Assembly (NCBI RefSeq): GCF_008824185.1
Contig: NZ_CP044426.1
Location: 1,992,501-2,056,500, forward strand
Length of the DNA: 64,000 bases
Origin: Paracoccus pantotrophus
Lineage (GTDB): Bacteria > Pseudomonadota > Alphaproteobacteria > Rhodobacterales > Rhodobacteraceae
Direction: 5' to 3'
The position numbers and the translations under genes are program-made. The notes under the pieces were generated by a model. The model saw nothing but the letters and a program-made list of their open reading frames with translations. It did no database searches and was not told the DNA's origin. Positions within the stretch are counted from its first letter, which is position 1; each line of letters starts with the position of its first letter. Below are positions 50,936-58,934 of the stretch, in pieces.

Positions 50936-51779
50936 CACCATGCTGCGCTGGGGCCTTTACGCGGTCCTGGTCCTGTTCGCGCTGTTCTACCTGATGCCGC
51001 TGTTCGTGATGCTGACCACATCGCTGAAAAGCCTCGAGGAAATCCGCACCGGCAGCCTCTTGTCGCTGCCGCGCGAACTGACCTTCGCCCCCTGGGCCGA
51101 GGCCTGGTCCAGCGCCTGCGCGGGCACGCAATGCCAGGGTCTGCGGCCTTTCTTCTGGAACTCGGTGCTGATGGCGGTGCCCGCGGTGGCGATCTCGACC
51201 GTCGTCGGTGCGCTGAACGGCTATGTCTTCGCGCAATGGCGCTTCCGGGGCGCGAACCTGTTCTTCGCGGCGATCCTGTTCGGCTGCTTCATCCCGTTTC
51301 AGGTCGTGCTGCTGCCGATGGCGCAGATGCTGGGGCTGATGGGCATCGCGGGGACGATTCCGGGGCTGATCTTCGTCCATGTGATCTATGGGATCGGCTT
51401 CACCACGCTGTTCTTCCGCAATTACTACGTCACCATCCCGCTGGAACTGGTGCGCGCGGCCAAGGTGGACGGGGCGGGCTTTTTTCGGATCTTCTTCGCG
51501 ATCTTCCTGCCGCTGTCGCTGCCGATCATCACCGTCTCGGTCATCTGGCAGTTCACGCAGATCTGGAACGACTTCCTGTTCGGCGTCAGCTTCAGCGGGC
51601 CGGGCAGCCAGCCGGTCACGGTCGCGCTGAACAACATCGTCAACTCCACAACCGGCGTGAAAGCCTACAACGTGGACATGGCCGCCGCGATCATCGCCGC
51701 CGCGCCCACGTTGCTGGTCTATGTGATCGCCGGGAAATACTTCATCCGCGGCCTGACCGCCGGCAGCGTGAAAGGGTAA
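50925..51779 (+). CDS. Sugar ABC transporter permease 2
   Basis: 284-aa MalG-type permease starting with GTG inside the first permease gene. Seen: six segments, LYAVLVLFALFYLMPLFVMLTTSLKS at the N-terminus, FRNYYVTIPLELVRAAKVDGAGFFRIFFAIFLPLSLPI near 170, the EAA coupling loop. C-terminus ends AGKYFIRGLTAGSVKG, characteristic of sugar permeases. ATPase gene begins 3 nt later. Confidence 0.94.
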   Translation: MTSNTMLRWGLYAVLVLFALFYLMPLFVMLTTSLKSLEEIRTGSLLSLPRELTFAPWAEAWSSACAGTQCQGLRPFFWNSVLMAVPAVAISTVVGALNGYVFAQWRFRGANLFFAAILFGCFIPFQVVLLPMAQMLGLMGIAGTIPGLIFVHVIYGIGFTTLFFRNYYVTIPLELVRAAKVDGAGFFRIFFAIFLPLSLPIITVSVIWQFTQIWNDFLFGVSFSGPGSQPVTVALNNIVNSTTGVKAYNVDMAAAIIAAAPTLLVYVIAGKYFIRGLTAGSVKG

Positions 51780-51782
51780 GCC

Positions 51783-52889
51783 ATGCCGATCCTCGAAATC
51801 GACCATCTGCAGAAAGCCTATGGCGAAACGCATATCCTGCACGACATCAATATCAGCATGGAGCCGGGCGATTTCCTGGTCCTGGTCGGCCCCTCGGGCT
51901 GCGGCAAGTCGACCCTGCTGAACTGCATCGCCGGGCTGGAGCCGATCACCGGCGGCACCATCCGCATCGGCGGGGGCGACGTGACCGGCGTGTCGCCCAA
52001 GGACCGCGACATCGCCATGGTGTTCCAGTCCTACGCGCTTTACCCGACGATGAGCGTGGCCAGGAACATCACCTTCGGGATGCAGGTGCGCGGCGTGGAC
52101 AAGGCGACGCAGGCCGCCAAGCTGGCCGAGGTCGCCCGGCAATTGCAGATCGAGCCGCTTTTGGCCCGCAAGCCCGGCCAGCTGTCCGGAGGGCAGCGCC
52201 AGCGGGTGGCGATGGGCCGGGCGCTGGTGCGCGACCCCAAGCTGTTCCTGTTCGATGAGCCGCTGTCGAATCTGGACGCCAAGCTGCGCGTCTCGATGCG
52301 GACCGAGATCAAGAAGCTGCACCAGGATCTGAACGCCAGCATCGTCTATGTCACCCATGACCAGATCGAGGCGATGACGCTGGCCACCAAGATCGTCGTG
52401 ATGAAAGGCGGCGTGATCCAGCAGATCGGCACCCCGGCGGAAATCTACAACCGCCCGGCCAATATGTTCGTGGCCGATTTCATGGGCAGCCCGGCGATGA
52501 ACCTGATCCCGGCGCAGGTGCGTTCCGAGGGTGGCCAGACCCGCATCGAGATCGCGCGCGAGGGCGCGGCGCCGCTGGTCATCACCGACCCGGTGGCCCG
52601 CGAGCTTCCGTCCCAGATCGTCCTGGGCGTCCGCCCCGAGGATATCCACGAGGCCACCGGCAGCGCCCATCTGCCGAGGCTGGCACAGGGCGCGGGCGGC
52701 GACGTGATGATCGAGATCGTCGAGCCTGCGGGCGCGGATACCTTTGCCGTCACCCATCTGGGCGGCAAGCCGGTCACGGCGCGGCTGCGCGCGGAAAGCG
52801 CGGTCCGGGCGCGGGCGCTGTTTCCGCTGGCCTTCGACCTTTCGAAAGTGTCCTATTTCTCGCCCGAGAGCGGAGAGCGGTTGAACTAG
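51783..52889 (+). CDS. Sugar ABC transporter ATPase (UgpC/MsmK/MalK family)
   Basis: 368-aa ATPase with a regulatory TOBE tail. Seen: Walker A GPSGCGKSTLLNCIAG near 37, VFQSYALYPTMSVARNI near 80, LSGGQRQRVAMGRAL near 135, LFDEPLSNLDAKLRV near 155, switch His in VTHDQIEAMTLA near 190, then the C-terminal regulatory domain from about 240 with GVRPEDIH. Ends the operon. Such ATPases are often shared among several sugar systems. Confidence 0.95.
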   Translation: MPILEIDHLQKAYGETHILHDINISMEPGDFLVLVGPSGCGKSTLLNCIAGLEPITGGTIRIGGGDVTGVSPKDRDIAMVFQSYALYPTMSVARNITFGMQVRGVDKATQAAKLAEVARQLQIEPLLARKPGQLSGGQRQRVAMGRALVRDPKLFLFDEPLSNLDAKLRVSMRTEIKKLHQDLNASIVYVTHDQIEAMTLATKIVVMKGGVIQQIGTPAEIYNRPANMFVADFMGSPAMNLIPAQVRSEGGQTRIEIAREGAAPLVITDPVARELPSQIVLGVRPEDIHEATGSAHLPRLAQGAGGDVMIEIVEPAGADTFAVTHLGGKPVTARLRAESAVRARALFPLAFDLSKVSYFSPESGERLN

Positions 52890-52902
52890 GCCAAGGACGA
52901 TC

Positions 52903-53166
52903 GCGCTGCCCCGGCGCCTTTCTGCCGGCCGGGCCGAGGATGCGTCCCTGCCGACCGTTCTGATCTATGGTCACGGCGAGGTGGTGACCGGCGTGCCGGA
53001 AAAATGGCCCGCCGGCCTGCCGCCGTTCCGGATGACCGAGCGCGACGGGTGCTGGCATGGCCGCGGCACCGCCGACACCAAGGGCCGGCACTCGGTGAAT
53101 TTCACCGCGCGCAAGGTGGTCCTTGCCGTCAACGGCAAGCTGGGCTTCGACCTGAAAGGCCTGATG
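52903..53166 (+). pseudogene. Truncated M20 metallopeptidase remnant
   Basis: From about 52903 the frame reads LPTVLIYGHGEVVTG, EKWPAGLPPF, WHGRGTADTKGRHSVN and LGFDLKGLMF, matching an N-terminal third of ArgE/DapE-type M20 hydrolases (normal YGHxDVV and GRGTADNKG). The first zinc Asp is replaced by Glu (HGE instead of HGD), there is no start region, and the frame stops being homologous near 53166, so about two thirds are gone. It follows the sugar ABC operon by 14 nt and precedes the matB terminus. Confidence 0.72.
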
Positions 53167-53257
53167 TTCCTTACCCCAAGATCGTTCATCCGCGCCGACA
53201 GGAAGATGCGCCCGGCGACCGCAAGCCGCGCCCCGCCCTGTCGGCGCGAGCCGGCCC

Positions 53258-54784
53258 TCAACGCTCCGCCGCCCCGTCGTAAAGCCCGGCGAAACGGTCG
53301 CGCAGCAGGTTCTTCTGCACCTTGCCCATGGTGTTGCGCGGCAGCTCGTCCACGAACAGCACGCGCTTGGGCTGCTTGAACTTCGCCAGCCGTCCCTCCA
53401 GCGGGGCCAGCACATCGGCCTCGGTCAGGGCGGGGCTGCCGGTCGGGACCACCACCGCCGTCACGCCCTCGCCGAAATCGCGATGCGGCAGGCCGATGAC
53501 GGCGGATTCGACCACGCCGGGCAGCGCGTCGATCTCGGTCTCGATCTCCTTGGGATAGACGTTGTAGCCGCCGGTGATGATCAGATCCTTGCCGCGGCCG
53601 ACGATGTGCAGATAGCCGCGCTCGTCGAATTTCCCCAGGTCGCCGGTGATGAAGAAGCCGTTGTCGCGCAGTTCGGCGGCGGTCTTTTCCGGCATGCGCC
53701 AATAGCCCTTGAACACGTTCGGGCCGCGCACCTCGATCATGCCGATCTCGCCCCGCGGCAGTTCGGCGCCGGTCTCGGGGTCGGTCACGACGATCTCGGT
53801 GCCGGGCAGCGGCAGGCCGACGGTGCCGGCGATGCGCTCGCCGTCATAGGGGTTCGAGGCGTTCATGTTCGTCTCGGTCATGCCGTAGCGTTCCAGGATC
53901 GCATGGCCGGTGCGGGCCTGCCATTCGCGATGCGTCTCGGCCAGCAGCGGCGCCGAACCCGAGACGAACAGCCGCATGGTCGCGGTGGTTTCGGCGTTCA
54001 GCATGTCGTCCTGAAGCAGGCGGACGTAGAAGGTCGGCACGCCCATCAGCACGGTGGCGCGGGCCATCGCCTCGAAGATCCGGTCGACGTCGAATTTCGG
54101 CAGGAAGATCATCGAGGCGCCCGAGAACAGCACCACGTTGGTGGCGACGAACAGGCCGTGGGTGTGAAAGATCGGCAGGGCGTGGATCAGCACGTCCTGC
54201 GCGGTAAAGCGCCAGGCCTCGCGCAGCACCTGGGCATTCGAGACCAGATTGCCATGGGTCAGCATCGCGCCCTTGGAGCGGCCGGTGGTGCCCGAGGTGT
54301 AAAGCAGCGCGGCCAGGTCGCCGCTGTCGCGGGCCACGGTGGCAAAGGTTTCGGGGGCGGCATCGGCGGCGTCGGTCAGGCTGCCCCGCCCCTCGGCATC
54401 CAGCGTGACCATGCGGGCGCCGGCGGCCTCGGTGGGCGCGCGCAGCGCCTCTTGCCGGGCGGGGTCGCAGACAAAGACCCGCGGCTCGGCATCGCCCAGG
54501 AAATAGCCGATCTCGGCGGGGGTATAGCCGGTGTTCAGCGGCAGGAACACCGCGCCTGCCCGCAGGGTGGCGAGATAGAGGATGATCGCCTGCACCGATT
54601 TCTCGACCTGCACCGCCACCCGGTCGCCGGGCTGGACGCCAAAGGCCGCCAGCGCATTGGCCATGCGGCCGCTGCGGGCGATCAGGTCGGCGTAGCGGAT
54701 GCGCTCGCCGGCCTGCGTCTCGATGGCCACGGCCTCGGGGTCGGTGATGCCGGCGGCGAGAAGGTCGAACAGATTGTCACTCAT
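53258..54784 (-). CDS. matB: Malonyl-CoA synthetase MatB
   Basis: 508-aa acyl-CoA synthetase making malonyl-CoA from malonate, CoA and ATP. Seen: LLYTSGTTGRSKGAMLTHGN near residue 160 (P-loop), IFHTHGLFVATN near 212, the adenylate motif GSAPLLAETHREW near 276, MTETNMNASNPYDGERIAGTVG near 300, ITGDLGKFDERGYLHIVGR near 378, and the C-terminal Lys in PRNTMGKVQKNLLR. Consistent with malonate specificity because matA follows upstream by 16 nt and matC before it. Confidence 0.95.
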   Translation of the reverse strand: MSDNLFDLLAAGITDPEAVAIETQAGERIRYADLIARSGRMANALAAFGVQPGDRVAVQVEKSVQAIILYLATLRAGAVFLPLNTGYTPAEIGYFLGDAEPRVFVCDPARQEALRAPTEAAGARMVTLDAEGRGSLTDAADAAPETFATVARDSGDLAALLYTSGTTGRSKGAMLTHGNLVSNAQVLREAWRFTAQDVLIHALPIFHTHGLFVATNVVLFSGASMIFLPKFDVDRIFEAMARATVLMGVPTFYVRLLQDDMLNAETTATMRLFVSGSAPLLAETHREWQARTGHAILERYGMTETNMNASNPYDGERIAGTVGLPLPGTEIVVTDPETGAELPRGEIGMIEVRGPNVFKGYWRMPEKTAAELRDNGFFITGDLGKFDERGYLHIVGRGKDLIITGGYNVYPKEIETEIDALPGVVESAVIGLPHRDFGEGVTAVVVPTGSPALTEADVLAPLEGRLAKFKQPKRVLFVDELPRNTMGKVQKNLLRDRFAGLYDGAAER

Positions 54785-54800
54785 GCGTTGTCCCCGTGAT

Positions 54801-56171
54801 TCATGGGTTGGAGGCCGGCAGCGCGCGCTTGACGCTGTCCGATGCGGCGATGGCGCTGCGTTCGGCGAAGGCTTCGTGGTTCGCCTCGATCCGGTCGAGA
54901 TCGTAGAGATAGTTCACCATCAGCCCATGCGACTGCTTCAGCCCGTTGGCCGAGACATCGCCCAAAAAGTTCAGCCGTTCCAGCCGGGCGCCGTTGCCCA
55001 GGTGGAAGCGCGCCACCGGATCGACGATGCGGCCCTTGCCGTCGCGGGCGCGCAGGAAATAGGCCGCGGCGGCGGCCAGAAGCGGCGGGCGCAGGCTTTC
55101 GGCCTTGGCCGGATCCTTGTGCCAGCCGGGATCGTCCAGCAGGGCGAAGGCCAGGCGCTGGTCGGCGTCGATCAGTTCCGACATCGCGTCCTTGCACTGC
55201 CCGGCCAGCCAGGCGGCAAAGCCCGGCACCGGCGACAGCGTGACGAAGCTGCGGATGTTGGGCAGTTCCGCCTTGAGTTCCTCGACCACCTGCTTGATCA
55301 GGAAATTGCCGAAGGACACCCCGGCCAGCCCGCGCTGGGTGTTCGAGATGGAATAGAACACCGCGGTGCTGGCGCGCTCCGCTTCGATCGGCTGGCGGTC
55401 GAGGTCGAGCAGCCCGGCGACATTGTCCGGGATCTCCTTGGTCAGCGCCACCTCGACGAAGATCAGCGGCTCATCCACCAGCTGCGGGTGAAAGAAGCCG
55501 TAGCAGCGCCTATCGGTCGGCTGCAGGCGGTTGCGCAGGTCGTCCCAGTTCTGGATGGCATGCACCGCCTCGTAGCGGATGATCTTTTCCAGGATGCTGG
55601 CGGGTGTGTTCCAGTCGATATGACGCAGCACGAGAAACCCCCTGTTGAACCAGGACGCGAAGAGATGCGCGAAATCGCCGTCCACCCGGCGCAGCGCGGG
55701 GTTGCCCTTCAGATGGCGCAGCAGCTCCTCGCGCATCCGCACCAGCGCCGCCGTGCCGCCGGGCGCCAGGTTCAGGCGGCGGAACAGCTCCTGCCGGCGC
55801 GGCTCGGCGGCGTCGTGCAGCGCCTCGATGGCCCGCCCGTCCTCGGGGTCGCGCTGCACCGCCTCCAGCGCCGCGCGGACCGCCGCCGGATCGGGACCGA
55901 AACGGTCGGCAAGGTTTTGCAGGAAGGCCAGCCGCGTCGCCTCATCGGCATCCTCGAAGGCGGCGAGCAGACCCTGGGCGATGGCCACCCCCGAGGCCTC
56001 GCCCCGCCGCGACAGCAGCGCCTCGCCCAGCTCGCACAGGTCGGGCGCCTCGGGGGCGGTGCCGGCGCCGCGCCGCCCCAAAAGGCGGCGGCCGCGCTCT
56101 GTCAGCACCTCGAACAGCTCGCCCAGAAAGGCCGGGCGTCCGGGGCGCGGGGTCTCGACGGTCTTGATCAT
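54801..56171 (-). CDS. matA: Malonyl-CoA decarboxylase MatA
   Basis: 456-aa malonyl-CoA decarboxylase, releasing acetyl-CoA and CO2. Seen: the helical N-terminal half, then LRHIDWNTPASILEKIIRYEAVH near 180, CYGFFHPQLVDEPLIFVEVALT near 221, STAVFYSISNTQRGLAGVSFGNFLIKQV near 265 and FVTLSPVPGFAAWL near 305, the catalytic region. Complete. Located between matC and matB, with matB starting 16 nt after its stop. Confidence 0.95.
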   Translation of the reverse strand: MIKTVETPRPGRPAFLGELFEVLTERGRRLLGRRGAGTAPEAPDLCELGEALLSRRGEASGVAIAQGLLAAFEDADEATRLAFLQNLADRFGPDPAAVRAALEAVQRDPEDGRAIEALHDAAEPRRQELFRRLNLAPGGTAALVRMREELLRHLKGNPALRRVDGDFAHLFASWFNRGFLVLRHIDWNTPASILEKIIRYEAVHAIQNWDDLRNRLQPTDRRCYGFFHPQLVDEPLIFVEVALTKEIPDNVAGLLDLDRQPIEAERASTAVFYSISNTQRGLAGVSFGNFLIKQVVEELKAELPNIRSFVTLSPVPGFAAWLAGQCKDAMSELIDADQRLAFALLDDPGWHKDPAKAESLRPPLLAAAAAYFLRARDGKGRIVDPVARFHLGNGARLERLNFLGDVSANGLKQSHGLMVNYLYDLDRIEANHEAFAERSAIAASDSVKRALPASNP

Positions 56172-56205
56172 TTCGGGCCTCCGAAAAGCGGGTGGCCTGC
56201 CGGGA

Positions 56206-57588
56206 TCACCCCGGCAGCACGACGAAGATCAGCCACAGCACGACCGGGGCGACCAGCGTCACCAGCGCGCCATAGCTCAGCAGTCTGCGGAAAAACACCT
56301 GGCGGTCCACCCCGCGCGCATTGGCCAGAACCAGGGCGCCGTTGGTCGAGAAGGGGCTGACATCGACGATGGTCGAGGCGACGGCCATGCCGGCGATGAA
56401 GCCGATGGCGCCGACGCCGGTATCGCCCTGCAGGAAGGGCACCGCCAGCGGGATCAGCGAGCCCAGCACCGCCGTGGACGAGGCGAAGGCCGAGACCACG
56501 GCGCCGATCAGGAACAGCATCAGCGCCGCCAGCAAGGGCGAGGCCATGCCCGCCACGCTGTCGCCGACGAAATCGATGGTGCCCATGTGCTCCAGCACCG
56601 CGACATAGGTGGAAACCCCGGTGATCAGCATGATCTCGGGCCAGGCGACCTGGGCCATGGCGCGCCTCTGCATGGTCGGATCCCACAGCGCCAGGGCCAG
56701 GCCGATGGTCAGCGAGACGAAGCCGATGTCGAGATTGAAGGCCAGCACCAGCACCGCCAGCAACGCCAGCCCGGCCAGCGTCACGATCTGATAGAGCGTG
56801 CCGTCGGGCTGGTCGCCCTCCTCGACCTCGGCGACGAGACGGTTCGATTCCCCGCCTCCCTCCTCGCCGATGCGGCGGCTCAGCGCCTCGGCCTCGCTGT
56901 CGCCGAAGATCTGCGGGCCGGTGGCGGGGCGGGCAATCTCGACATGCGGCACCGCGACCGGCTCGATCCGGTCCTGCCGCGCCTGCATCAGCTTGCGCCC
57001 GCCCAGCATCATGAACAGCAAAAGCGCCACCGCCGCGTTGACGAAGAAGCTGGCGGCAAAGGTGGTCATGGGCGACAACGGCAGCCCGGCCTTGGCCACC
57101 ACGCCATTGGTGATGCCGCCATAGATGCTGATCGGCGAAAAGCCCCCGGCCTGGGCGCCATGCACCACCATCAGGCCCATCAGCAGCGGCGAGATCTGGT
57201 AGCGGAAGGCAAAGCCCAGCGCGATGGGCGCCACGATGGCGACGGCGCCGGGGCTGACTGCACCCACCGCGGTCAGGACGGCCGAGATGCCGAACATGAT
57301 CCACGGGATCGCGCCGATGCGGCCCTTGACGGCGCGCACGGCCATGCGCACCAGCCAGTCGATGGTGCCATTGTTCTGCGCCAGCGCGAACAGCCAGGTG
57401 ATGCCGACCAGCGTCAGGAACAGGCCGCTGGGAAAGCCGGCGATGATTTCCTTGGCGGCCTGCCCGGCCAGCAGGGTGCCGACCAGGAAGGCGCCGACAT
57501 AGGCCAGCACGCCCATGTTGATTGGCCAGATGGTGGCGACGACGAACATCGCCGCCAGCGCGTAGATCGAAAACAGATGCGGGGTCAT
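56206..57588 (-). CDS. matC: Malonate/dicarboxylate carrier MatC
   Basis: 460-aa secondary carrier of the MatC/SLC13-like group with about 12 hydrophobic segments and a charged cytoplasmic loop near 225-265 (SEAEALSRRIGEEGGGESN). Seen: NGTIDWLVRMAVRAVKGRIG near 75, QAGGFSPISIYGGITNGV near 150, and VSPFSTNGALVLANA near 415 (a Ser/Asn-rich substrate loop). GAGAGGAG before the ATG at 57588. First gene of matC-matA-matB. Confidence 0.93.
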   Translation of the reverse strand: MTPHLFSIYALAAMFVVATIWPINMGVLAYVGAFLVGTLLAGQAAKEIIAGFPSGLFLTLVGITWLFALAQNNGTIDWLVRMAVRAVKGRIGAIPWIMFGISAVLTAVGAVSPGAVAIVAPIALGFAFRYQISPLLMGLMVVHGAQAGGFSPISIYGGITNGVVAKAGLPLSPMTTFAASFFVNAAVALLLFMMLGGRKLMQARQDRIEPVAVPHVEIARPATGPQIFGDSEAEALSRRIGEEGGGESNRLVAEVEEGDQPDGTLYQIVTLAGLALLAVLVLAFNLDIGFVSLTIGLALALWDPTMQRRAMAQVAWPEIMLITGVSTYVAVLEHMGTIDFVGDSVAGMASPLLAALMLFLIGAVVSAFASSTAVLGSLIPLAVPFLQGDTGVGAIGFIAGMAVASTIVDVSPFSTNGALVLANARGVDRQVFFRRLLSYGALVTLVAPVVLWLIFVVLPG

Positions 57589-57701
57589 GCGCGGCTCCTC
57601 TCCATGCAAACCTCCTTGCGCCGGCGAACCGGCGGCCGATTCCCGCGCCCTCCTCCGGCGCGCGAATCCTCACCGGGCTGTTATACGTTTCTTGTTGCTT
57701 G

Positions 57702-57714
57702 TTGTATATATCAA
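57702..57714. promoter_or_regulatory. Candidate MatR operator
   Basis: TTGTATATATCAA, an imperfect palindrome (TTG...CAA arms around TATATAT) in an AT-rich patch that stands out from the surrounding DNA. It lies 67 nt before matR and 114 nt before matC on the other strand. FadR-subfamily GntR proteins bind TTGTAT-type sites, and malonate-operon operators of rhizobia are similar in kind. It may also contain a -10 element. Confidence 0.5.
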
Positions 57715-57780
57715 ATCCGAAGATGGATAAATGCCGGGAAACTGCTTATCTTTCGGGCAAGGAGCAGAAGGAGGCTTTCC

Positions 57781-58440
57781 ATGGCGACGATCCCCAACAC
57801 GCTGCGCATCCGCAACGCGCTGGAAAACGCCATCGTGGAAGGCAAGTATCCGCCCGGCGCCCGGCTGGATCCCGAGGCGCTGGAGCGGGAGTTCGAGGTT
57901 TCGCGCACCCCGATCCGCGAGGCGCTGCACCAGCTCGAGGCCTCGGGCCTGGTCCGGGTGGTGCCCAAGCGCGGCACTTTCGTCACCGAATGGAGCGCCA
58001 GCGAACTGGCCGAACGCTTCGAGGTCATGGCCGAGATCGAGGCGACCTGCGGCCGACTGGCCGCCCGCCGCATCACCGAGGCGGAACTGGCCGATTTCGA
58101 GGCCGTTCACGAGATCTGCCGCCGACTGGCCGAGGCCGGCGAGGTCGAGGCCTATTATGCCCGCAATTCGGATTTCCACCATTGCATCTATCGTGCGACC
58201 CATAATGCCTTTCTGGCGCAGGAGGCGGCGCGGCTGCATGCCATGCTGCAACCCTATCGCCGCATGCAGCTCAAGGTGCGCAACCGGATGATGCGGTCCT
58301 TCGCCGAACATGACGCGGTGGTGGCGCGCATCCGAGCCGGCGACGGCGAGGGCGCGGCCAAGGCGCTGCGCAACCATGTGATCGTGCAGGGCGACCGCTT
58401 CCACGACCTGATCGCGGCCTTGCGGCAAGGGCGGGGCTGA
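57781..58440 (+). CDS. matR: GntR-family regulator of malonate genes (MatR-like)
   Basis: 219-aa FadR-subfamily regulator: winged helix near residues 20-65 (PEALEREFEVSRTPIREALHQLEASGLVRVV) and FCD-type C-terminal domain with RNSDFHHCIYRATHN and FAEHDAVVARI, whose His/Asp residues can hold a metal. AAGGAGG precedes the ATG. Divergent from matCAB by 192 nt. Known: MatR represses the mat operon and is released by malonate. Confidence 0.93.
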   Translation: MATIPNTLRIRNALENAIVEGKYPPGARLDPEALEREFEVSRTPIREALHQLEASGLVRVVPKRGTFVTEWSASELAERFEVMAEIEATCGRLAARRITEAELADFEAVHEICRRLAEAGEVEAYYARNSDFHHCIYRATHNAFLAQEAARLHAMLQPYRRMQLKVRNRMMRSFAEHDAVVARIRAGDGEGAAKALRNHVIVQGDRFHDLIAALRQGRG

Positions 58441-58934
58441 ACGGGCGGGCACCGGTCATCGGAAAACCCCACCGGCGGATCGCCGCGACGCGACGGGATA
58501 ATGGGTCATGGACCGCCCGGCGGGCTGGTTGCCCATATCGGGGCGAAGGCGACCGGGCGGCCGCGATCACCGGCCGGACAGTGGACCTTGCGGGCCCGCC
58601 ACCGTGCGAACGGCCGACCGCTGCCAGCCGCCCTCCCTTTGCCAAGCCGGCCGCCGGGCGGCGTGCTTTCCCATGCGCCGCCCCTGGCGCTGCGATCTTC
58701 TCGAACAGGCGCTGGCAGATGCGGTGCGGCAACCCGCGATTGCAGCGATCATGGGGCGTGACCGGCAGTCCCCAGGCTGCCGGAACATCGCGCCGGCGGC
58801 GCCCGGTCCGGGGGATATGCGGAATGCCGGAAATCGCTGCCCGGTCATCGACTTGCGACATGCCCGCCGCGGCAAGAACCCGCAGACATGGAGCATTTGT
58901 CGCGAACCACCAGCAAGACATGCCGGCTCTCGGC
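58441..58934. other. Convergent intergenic region without recognised features
   Basis: About 490 bases between matR (+) and the ABC exporter permease (-). Open frames are present on both strands as expected at this GC content, but none resembles a known family or has a ribosome-binding site. No repeat or promoter seen. Confidence 0.6.

Noticed and set aside
48581..50941. Minus-strand frame of about 786 codons opposite the sugar-binding protein and first permease
   Set aside because: Antisense shadow rich in His, Asp and Arg; the plus-strand genes have signal peptide, motifs and ribosome-binding sites.
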